The notes beneath the pieces were generated by a model that was not told where the DNA came from, did no database searches, and was given only the letters and a program-made list of their open reading frames with translations. From Streptomyces scopuliridis RB72 (GTDB lineage Bacteria; Actinomycetota; Actinomycetes; Streptomycetales; Streptomycetaceae), in assembly GCF_000718095.1 (NCBI RefSeq), contig NZ_JOEI01000013.1:62001-126000 (forward strand): a DNA stretch of 64,000 nucleotides, in the 5' to 3' direction. Positions within the stretch are counted from its first letter, which is position 1; every line of letters starts with the position of its first letter. Below are positions 58,740-64,000 of this stretch, one piece after another. The position numbers and the translations under genes were made by a program.

Positions 58740-59186
58740 TCAGGCGGCGAGGAGACGCGCCTCGTACGACCCGGAGCCGCCGCGTCCCATGCCCGGCCTC
58801 TCCTGACCGATTCGGGTCTGGCGCGTGTGCGTCCGGCCGAGACGGGTCAGTTCGCCGTGGCTCAGGGCGAGCAGATCGGCCAGCCCGAGGCCGAGAGCGC
58901 GGGCGGCGGCCGCGAGGACTTCGGACGAAGCCTCCTTGCGGCCGCGCTCCAGCTCGGAGAGGTACGGCATCGAGATCCTGGCCGCCTCGGCGACATCCTT
59001 GAGTGTGCGCTCCTGGGCGAGGCGCTCGCGCCGCAGGACGTCTCCCACGAGGTGCCGCCAGAGCGGCTCTCTCGGCTCCCCGGCCCCTGCGGGCGGCGAG
59101 GCGGCGGCGTCCGGGGCCGGCGCGGCAGCCGCCGCCACCGGGCGCAGGGGAATGACGCGGGCTTGGTCGGTCGCGTGGCTGCTCAC
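58740..59186 (-). CDS. popR: PopR/ClgR-family helix-turn-helix regulator
   Basis: This 148-residue protein has an Ala/Pro-rich start and a Cro/C1-type HTH: RTLKDVAEAARISMPYLSEL followed by ERGRKEASSEVLAAAARALG, the ClgR/PopR signature. The C-terminus ends SYEARLLAA; a terminal Ala-Ala is the tag through which ClpP1/P2 degrade ClgR and PopR in S. lividans. Position next to clpP3-clpP4 confirms the assignment. It is expected to activate the clpP3-clpP4 operon when it accumulates, forming a feedback on proteolysis. It is convergent with clpP4. Confidence 0.92.
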   Translation of the reverse strand: MSSHATDQARVIPLRPVAAAAAPAPDAAASPPAGAGEPREPLWRHLVGDVLRRERLAQERTLKDVAEAARISMPYLSELERGRKEASSEVLAAAARALGLGLADLLALSHGELTRLGRTHTRQTRIGQERPGMGRGGSGSYEARLLAA

Positions 59187-59320
59187 CTCCCCAGAGTAGG
59201 AGCGTCGCGCCCGACGGGAAGGGAACTGCGTTCTGCCGTCGGCGAATTCGCGGAAACCACGGTCACCGGGAGAACCACGGCCGTGGAATCCGCGCCGCGC
59301 CGCCCCGCGCCGGAGGCGGG

Positions 59321-59339
59321 ACTTTGAAGACAGGCCCTA
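59321..59339. repeat. Solo copy of the TAGGGCCTGTCTTCAAAGT repeat
   Basis: ACTTTGAAGACAGGCCCTA is identical in all 19 bases to the right arm of the palindromic element at 37.2 kb. The flanking GGCGGG matches the continuation of that element's left arm (TCCCGCC on the other strand). It is a half element between popR and the MFS gene. Confidence 0.88.
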
Positions 59340-59380
59340 CGCCGAAATCCCGATGTACGGGCCGCTCGACGCCTGCGACC

Positions 59381-60820
59381 ATGACCGCCATGGTCCGAGC
59401 CCCCGCAGAAACCGACGCCGTCCACATATCCGCGCCCCCAGGACCGTCCCGTACCTGGGCGGTGCTTCTCGCCGCCTGCGCCGGGCAGTTCCTCGTCGTC
59501 CTCGATGTGTCCGTGGTGAATGTCGCCCTGCCGTCGATGCGCACGGACCTCGGGCTCTCCGGCAGCGGGTTGCAGTGGGTGCTCAACGCCTACTCGATCG
59601 CGTTCGCCGGCTTCATGCTGCTCGGCGGGCGGGCCGCCGATCTCTTCGGCCGCAAGGCGATGTTCCTGACCGGGCTCGCGGTGTTCACCCTGGCGTCCCT
59701 CGCGGGCGGACTCGCCCAGGAGGGCTGGCAGTTGCTCACCGCCCGCGCCGTACAGGGGCTCGGCGCGGCCGTACTGGCGCCCGCGACGCTCACCATCCTG
59801 ACGTCCGCCGTACCGGAAGGCGTCGCCAGGACCCGGGCCATAGGGACCTGGTCCGCGGTCGGCGCGGGCGGTGGCGCGGCCGGCGGGCTCGTCGGCGGTG
59901 TGCTCACCGATCTGCTGTCCTGGCGCTGGGTGCTGCTGATCAATGTGCCGGTCGGGGTGCTGGTGCTGGCCGGCGCGGCGGTATGGCTGACCGAGTCCCG
60001 TACGGAGCGGGTACGGCGCCTCGATCTGCCCGGCGCGGTGCTGGTCACGGCCGGTCTCGCCACGGTCGCGTACGGGATCGTGCAGACCGAGGAGCAGGGC
60101 TGGGGAGCGGCGGCGACGCTGCTGCCGCTGGTCGGCGGAGCGCTGCTGCTCGGCGCGTTCGTGGCGGTGGAGGCACGGACGAAGGCACCGCTGATGCCGC
60201 TCGGGCTGTTCCGGGTACGGGCCGTGTCCGCCGCCAACGCGGCGATGTTCGTCTGTGGCGCGGCGTCGTTCTCCATGTGGTTCTTCATGACCGTCTACGC
60301 CCAGAACGTGCTGGGATACACGCCGTTGGACGCCGGGCTCGCGCTCATCCCCAGCTCGCTGAGCATCGTGCTCGGCTCGAAACTGGCGCCCCGGCTGATG
60401 CCACGGGTCGGTGCCCGCAATCTGGCGGTGTCCGGCACGCTGATGGCGGTGGCGGGGTTCGGCTGGCAGTCCACGATGACCGCTGACGGAACGTATCTCT
60501 CGTCGATCCTCGGCCCCGGCCTGCTGATGATGACCGGCCTGGGCCTGGCCGCCACACCGCTGGCGGCGCTGGCCACGACGGGCGCGGCGGCCGACGACGC
60601 CGGTCTGGTCTCCGGCCTCATCAACACCTCCCGCACGATGGGCGGCGCGCTCGGCCTGGCGGTCCTCTCCACGGTGGCGGCGTCCCGTACGGCGGGCGGC
60701 ATGAGCCCGGAGGCGCTGACCGAGGGGTACGCGCTGGCGTTCAGGACGGGGAGCGGGGTACTGCTCGCGGGGGTCGTCCTGATGCTGCTGTGGCTGCCGC
60801 GCGGCTCCTCGACCACGTAA
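59381..60820 (+). CDS. MFS drug exporter (DHA2/EmrB-QacA family)
   Basis: This 479-residue protein has 14 hydrophobic segments, VVLDVSVVNVALPSMRTDLG (motif D1), the GGRAADLFGRKAMFL loop, and GGLVGGVLTDLLSWRWVLLI. No extra domains are present. Two nearby ATGs (59381, 59390) are possible starts and neither has a good ribosome site, so a leaderless start is likely. Its 3' end overlaps the convergent hemerythrin gene by 80 bp. The substrate is unknown. Confidence 0.87.
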   Translation: MTAMVRAPAETDAVHISAPPGPSRTWAVLLAACAGQFLVVLDVSVVNVALPSMRTDLGLSGSGLQWVLNAYSIAFAGFMLLGGRAADLFGRKAMFLTGLAVFTLASLAGGLAQEGWQLLTARAVQGLGAAVLAPATLTILTSAVPEGVARTRAIGTWSAVGAGGGAAGGLVGGVLTDLLSWRWVLLINVPVGVLVLAGAAVWLTESRTERVRRLDLPGAVLVTAGLATVAYGIVQTEEQGWGAAATLLPLVGGALLLGAFVAVEARTKAPLMPLGLFRVRAVSAANAAMFVCGAASFSMWFFMTVYAQNVLGYTPLDAGLALIPSSLSIVLGSKLAPRLMPRVGARNLAVSGTLMAVAGFGWQSTMTADGTYLSSILGPGLLMMTGLGLAATPLAALATTGAAADDAGLVSGLINTSRTMGGALGLAVLSTVAASRTAGGMSPEALTEGYALAFRTGSGVLLAGVVLMLLWLPRGSSTT

Positions 60821-61310
60821 GTCGGCCATCGTCGCGGTCCGGCGCGGCCGGCGCGTTGAGGGCGGTGACGATCCGTTTCTCCTCGTAGGTGAAGTGCGAC
60901 TCCAGCAGGGCCGACAGGCCGTCCAGCTCGCGCAGTACTCCGGGGAGGCCGGCCGCGTCGGCGTTGGCGAGCAGGTCCTCCACGCTCCGCAGGATTCCGC
61001 TCACCACCTCGTGGTCCTGGCGCAACAGCTCCAGGACCGGGCGCAGTCCGGGATGGCGCGCGGCCAGGGCGGGAAACGTTCCGTCGTCCTCGTCGGTGTG
61101 GTGCCGGCTCAGGGCCGAGCAGAAGGCCAGGCAGTGGGCGCGCAGTTGGCGTGCGCCGCGTGTGTCGCGCGGGCCCCGGGGCTCCGCGGCGGCGAGATCC
61201 TCACGGATCCTGGCCAACTCCTCGCGGAGCCACATATGCGTATCGATCAGCTGGTTCCCGAGAGCCGTCAGACGGCTGTTCGGTTCAGGGTATTCAGGGG
61301 TTGTGTCCAT
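60741..61310 (-). CDS. Hemerythrin HHE domain protein
   Basis: This 189-residue protein forms a four-helix bundle whose iron ligands are visible: IDTHMWLREELARI, RAHCLAFCSALSRHHTDEDD, RQDHEVVSGIL and ESHFTYEEKRIV. It probably binds a di-iron centre and senses or stores oxygen or nitric oxide. After the bundle a 39-residue basic, disordered tail (SRSRAAATAASGRPPRAVPR) runs antisense to the last 80 bp of the MFS gene. ATG at 61310; an in-frame ATG at 61337 is also possible. Confidence 0.86.
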   Translation of the reverse strand: MDTTPEYPEPNSRLTALGNQLIDTHMWLREELARIREDLAAAEPRGPRDTRGARQLRAHCLAFCSALSRHHTDEDDGTFPALAARHPGLRPVLELLRQDHEVVSGILRSVEDLLANADAAGLPGVLRELDGLSALLESHFTYEEKRIVTALNAPAAPDRDDGRLTWSRSRAAATAASGRPPRAVPRSPS

Positions 61311-61454
61311 GGTTGTCCCATGATTCGGCGCCTCCATGCCCACGGCGGTCTCTTCGCCGGATGCACCGCGACGCTGAGCCGGGATTCCACCACCCCGGGT
61401 ACGGCTCGTCAAGCGGCCGGGGCCCGCGCCGCCCTCGCACGGTCCTCGCCGCGT

Positions 61455-62195
61455 TCATGTGGTCCTCGCCGATCTGCGGTACGAGAACACCGCGTACGAG
61501 CCGAAGACGACAAGCCAGCCGGCCAGCACCGCGATCGTCGTCGCGCCCGGGGCCGTGCCCTGCGTGGTGGACCAGCCCAGGTAGGCGAAGCGGTTGGCGG
61601 GGGTGTACTCCGCGATCGTCCGCAACCAGCCGGGGAACGCGGCGATCGGGAACCAGAGCCCGCCGGCCAGGGCCAGGACCATCAGACAGCCCACGTTCAC
61701 GACGCCGGTCGTCTGCGCGGAGAGGTGGTAGCCGTTGCCGATGCCGAGCAGGGTGAACGGGAGCGCGCCCGCCCACAACAGCGCGACCAGGGCGGCCCAC
61801 TGCCACAGGGCGAGCCGTACGCCGTTGACCAGACCGCCCGCCGCCAGTACGGCGAGCAGCGCGGGCAGGACGGTCACCGAACCGGCCAACGCCCGGCCCA
61901 GCACCACCTGGCGGGGCGGCATCGGGGTGATCCGCAGCTGGCGCAGCCAGCCGAGCGACTTGTCCTCCGCGATCCCGGTGCCCGTACCGACGGCCGCGCC
62001 GAGCGCGCCGTACGCGGCCATGCCGACCATGGAGGCGATCTTCCACTCCATGTCATCCGGACCGGCGCCGCCGCCGAGATTGGTGAAGAGCAGATACATC
62101 AGGACCGGCATGCCGGTGCCGAAGATGACGAAGCCGGGATCGCGCAGCGTACGGCGGACTTCGAGCTTGATGTACTCCAGCATGGCGGGCATCAC
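61455..62195 (-). CDS. ABC-2 type exporter permease
   Basis: This 246-residue membrane protein starts MPAMLEYIKLEVRRTLRDPG, followed by six hydrophobic segments (FVIFGTGMPVLMYLLFTNLG; ASMVGMAAYGALGAAVGTGT; VLPALLAVLAAGGLVNGV; WAALVALLWAGALPFTLLGI; VGCLMVLALAGGLWFPIA; IAVLAGWLVVFGSYAVF). The ABC-2 coupling region EDKSLGWLRQLRITPMPPRQ lies between segments 2 and 3. GTG at 62195 overlaps the ATPase stop (GTGA). The two genes encode a two-component exporter of the type used for drugs or lipids; the substrate is unknown. Confidence 0.9.
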   Translation of the reverse strand: MMPAMLEYIKLEVRRTLRDPGFVIFGTGMPVLMYLLFTNLGGGAGPDDMEWKIASMVGMAAYGALGAAVGTGTGIAEDKSLGWLRQLRITPMPPRQVVLGRALAGSVTVLPALLAVLAAGGLVNGVRLALWQWAALVALLWAGALPFTLLGIGNGYHLSAQTTGVVNVGCLMVLALAGGLWFPIAAFPGWLRTIAEYTPANRFAYLGWSTTQGTAPGATTIAVLAGWLVVFGSYAVFSYRRSARTT

Positions 62196-63211
62196 AGGCC
62201 GTCCTTCGTGTCGTCCTTCATCTCGTCCTTGGCGTCGCGCGTCGTGTGCGTCAGCGCGAGGAAGGCGTCCTCCAGCGTCGCCGGGGCGACTTCGAGCCGG
62301 CGGATCGCGTCGAGTCCGGCGAGGGCGACGACGGTCGCGTCCGAGTCGTCCGTACGGAGCCGGGCGCGGCCCGCGCGTACCTCCGCCGAGACGACGCCGG
62401 GCAGCCGCGTCAGCTCCGCCGTAAAGCCCTCCGGCAGGTCGAAGCAGACGAGATGGCCGCCGACCGAGCCCTTGATCTGCTCGCTGGTGCCGTCTGCGAC
62501 GATCCGGCCGTGGTCGATGACGACGATCCGGTCGGCGTTGTCGTCGGCCTCTTCCAGATAGTGGGTGGAGAAGAGCACGGTGTTGCCGCGGTCCGCGTAG
62601 GCGCGCATGGAGGACCAGAAGGCGCGGCGGGCCTCCACATCGAGGGCGGCGGTGGGCTCGTCGAGGACGAGCAGCTCGGGGCCGCCGGCCAGCGCGACCG
62701 CGAACCTGACCCGTTGCAGCTGGCCGCCGGAGAGCTTGTCCACGCGGCGGCCGGCCAGTTCCGTGAGCCCGGCGAGGCCGAGCGACTCGGCGAGGGGCAG
62801 CGGGTGCGGGTAGGTACTGGCGACGAACGTGAGCAACTCCCTTACGGTCACCCGCCGGATCGGCCGACCGTCCTGGAGCATCGCCCCGACCCGTCCGGCC
62901 GTGACGGCACGCGCGGGCGGGCCGCCGAAGAGCCGTACCGTCCCGCTGTCCGGCTCGTCGAGGCCGAGGAGCAGCCCGATGGCGGTCGACTTGCCCGCGC
63001 CGTTGCGGCCGAGCAGTGCGACGGCCTCCCCGCGCGGGACACGGAGATCGATGACGTCCACGGCCCGGACCGCGCCGAAGGCCTTGACGACACCGGTGAA
63101 GCTCACGGCGTCCGTCGCGGCGGCGTCCGTCGCGTGGGCGGGCCCCGTGCTCGCGGTGTGCGTGCCCCTGTCCGGAGTGTCTGTCGCCGGCGTACCGGCT
63201 GTCTGCGTCAT
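62192..63211 (-). CDS. ABC exporter ATPase (DrrA/CcmA-like)
   Basis: This 339-residue ATPase has Walker A ALLGRNGAGKSTAIGLLLGL, signature DKLSGGQLQRVRFAVAL, Walker B LLVLDEPTAALDVEARRAFW and H-loop TVLFSTHYLEEADDNADRI. The DrrA-type C-terminal domain (about 240-325) ends in an unusually charged tail (KDEMKDDTKDGL). The start is ATG at 63211 with TAGCGT seven bases upstream, hence probably leaderless. It powers the adjacent ABC-2 permease. Confidence 0.92.
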   Translation of the reverse strand: MTQTAGTPATDTPDRGTHTASTGPAHATDAAATDAVSFTGVVKAFGAVRAVDVIDLRVPRGEAVALLGRNGAGKSTAIGLLLGLDEPDSGTVRLFGGPPARAVTAGRVGAMLQDGRPIRRVTVRELLTFVASTYPHPLPLAESLGLAGLTELAGRRVDKLSGGQLQRVRFAVALAGGPELLVLDEPTAALDVEARRAFWSSMRAYADRGNTVLFSTHYLEEADDNADRIVVIDHGRIVADGTSEQIKGSVGGHLVCFDLPEGFTAELTRLPGVVSAEVRAGRARLRTDDSDATVVALAGLDAIRRLEVAPATLEDAFLALTHTTRDAKDEMKDDTKDGL

Positions 63212-63299
63212 GCCCACGACGCTACGGATCCGACCCACCGCCGCGACAGATTACGCGTGTACCAACTCGCGCATGACAAAAGTCCCGCCGCCTCATGGC

Positions 63300-63332
63300 G
63301 AGAGGCCGCCACGGACTTGGTGGCGGCCTCTC
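63300..63332 (-). terminator. Hairpin terminator between the small protein gene and the ABC exporter
   Basis: A perfect 13-bp stem (GAGAGGCCGCCAC / GTGGCGGCCTCTC) with a 7-base loop lies 45 bp beyond the stop of the small gene at 63377. Confidence 0.75.
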
Positions 63333-63376
63333 CTCATGTGTGCGGATATGTTCCGATCGGACGGTGCGTCAGATCG

Positions 63377-63562
63377 TCAGGCCGCGTAGCTGCTCTGCTC
63401 CGGGCGGCGGTGACGGCCGTGGACGGGGGACGCCGAGTCCTCCGTCGATGCCGCACCTCCCCGGTGCTTTCCGTGCGTTCCGATACCGCCGCTGTCGTCC
63501 CCGTCGGCGGCCGCCGCTCCCCGCGGACGCTCCTGGGTCGTGTCGGTTCGGGCTTCAGACAT
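63377..63562 (-). CDS. Small basic/acidic mixed protein of unknown function
   Basis: This 61-residue product starts MSEARTDTTQERPRGAAAAD, has GGIGTHGKHRGGAASTED in the middle and ends GRHRRPEQSSYAA. It is hydrophilic and has no membrane segment. The GKHRG and GRHRR pair looks like a conserved motif, and I believe similar short proteins exist in other Streptomyces. Codon third-position bias and the terminator just downstream support it as a real gene. The function is unknown. The ribosome site is weak. Confidence 0.6.
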   Translation of the reverse strand: MSEARTDTTQERPRGAAAADGDDSGGIGTHGKHRGGAASTEDSASPVHGRHRRPEQSSYAA

Positions 63563-63710
63563 GTGGGAAGTCACCCCGTCGTGATCGCTGCTTGTGGTGG
63601 CGCAGGGACTCCGGCCGCCCCGTACCGCCACGACAGCGTTACGGTCACGCGTCCGCATCACCGTCACCGACACATCCGGTCGGTACGGCCGCGAAGCCCC
63701 GGCCGAAAGT

Positions 63711-64000
63711 CTATCCAGGTGCCACACGGCCGGTGAGGGGAGCCTGCTGGAGCGGCACCGGCCTGCACATCACAGGAGTGCGGGGGGCGTTGGGCGGTTC
63801 CCCGTCCGGGGATTCCGCTTGTGCCGGTTCTGTGATCAGTCCGGGATCCGGTCCGGCGCAGGGTCCCGCGTCCCGGTCCGCGTCCCGGTCCGCGGCCCGG
63901 TCCTGGTCCGAGGCCGGGTCCGGGTCCCGCTCCGGGTCCTGAGGGCCGTCCGGTACGGGAAGCAGCACATCGGCGGGGGCGTCGAGGCGTGCCACTCCGC
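63711..64000 (-). CDS. Possible partial gene with Asp/Pro/Arg repeats (runs off the window)
   Basis: The frame on the minus strand is open to the right edge and ends TGRVAPG at 63711. It includes a DPERDPDPASDQDRAADRDA stretch encoded by GGTCC/GGACC-rich repeats (about 63855-63945), which could be a disordered protein end or non-coding low-complexity DNA. Without the upstream sequence the gene cannot be identified. Confidence 0.3.
   Translation of the reverse strand, partial: GVARLDAPADVLLPVPDGPQDPERDPDPASDQDRAADRDADRDAGPCAGPDPGLITEPAQAESPDGEPPNAPRTPVMCRPVPLQQAPLTGRVAPG

Overview
The window is a GC-rich actinobacterial chromosome segment, almost certainly Streptomyces. The evidence is the very high G/C at codon third positions, frequent GTG starts, overlapping GTGA/ATGA stop-starts, leaderless promoters, a clpP3-clpP4-popR locus, paired TerD proteins, a homodimeric E1 pyruvate dehydrogenase beside a DUF3052 gene, and SCO2322-type proteins. 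It looks like chromosome core or flank: there is no transposase, integrase, phage structural gene or CRISPR array. One tRNA gene, tRNA-Val(TAC), was found.

Layout. 1-6.6 kb: the end of an MFS exporter, a secreted I36-type inhibitor, aceE, a DUF3052 protein and an AhpE-like peroxiredoxin. 6.7-15.9 kb: a tellurium/stress (Ter) island with two TerD proteins, a TerC-like DUF475 membrane protein, a TerA-like protein and a TerD with a proline-rich tail. It is followed by a tightly coupled HpcH/HpaI lyase, a double phosphoribosyltransferase (PRTase_2-TRSP-StiP) and a HAD phosphatase, the predicted nucleoside-like metabolite module of Ter systems. 16-23.4 kb: small membrane and envelope proteins, the tRNA, a GNAT acetyltransferase, a HAD phosphatase, an ABC ATPase facing a FetB-like permease, and a secreted HNH nuclease. 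23.5-32 kb: a PhoD-like phosphatase, a large FAD/NAD(P) protein, DoxX, DedA, an AraC/VOC pair, small leaderless genes, and a broken peptidoglycan-binding gene. 32-37 kb: an MFS exporter with a C-terminal helix-turn-helix extension, an O-methyltransferase, and a GT87/PAP2 fusion.

37-43.3 kb is a five-gene operon with overlapping stops and starts. It encodes a secreted alpha/alpha-barrel repeat protein, an SCO2322-type anchored protein, EcfT, a fused EcfA1A2 and an ECF S component, all behind a convincing cobalamin riboswitch. This predicts a vitamin B12 (or related corrinoid/cobalt) uptake system with its own surface capture proteins. 43.5-55 kb holds an ExeM/NucH extracellular nuclease, a subtilisin-like protease, a KstR-like TetR regulator diverging from a glycosyltransferase/methyltransferase/prenyltransferase-like triad with a KstR-type operator between them, a mycothiol-dependent isomerase-like protein, a DUF5336 protein, a cell-wall amidase and a methyltransferase. 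55-64 kb holds an MFS exporter with a carboxypeptidase-regulatory-like tail, clpP3-clpP4-popR, another MFS exporter, a hemerythrin, an ABC-2 exporter and a small conserved-looking protein.

The most notable observations are these. ClpP4 has glycine where the catalytic histidine belongs. A peptidoglycan-binding gene appears to be split between 31.1 kb (minus strand) and 19.97 kb (plus strand), as an 11-kb inversion would produce, with both breakpoints at the same CTAG-GKCCTGTC repeat. That repeat supplies the stop codon of several genes here. The riboswitch-controlled B12 operon carries a transcobalamin-like barrel protein. A higher-order 19/21-bp repeat lies between the two terD genes.
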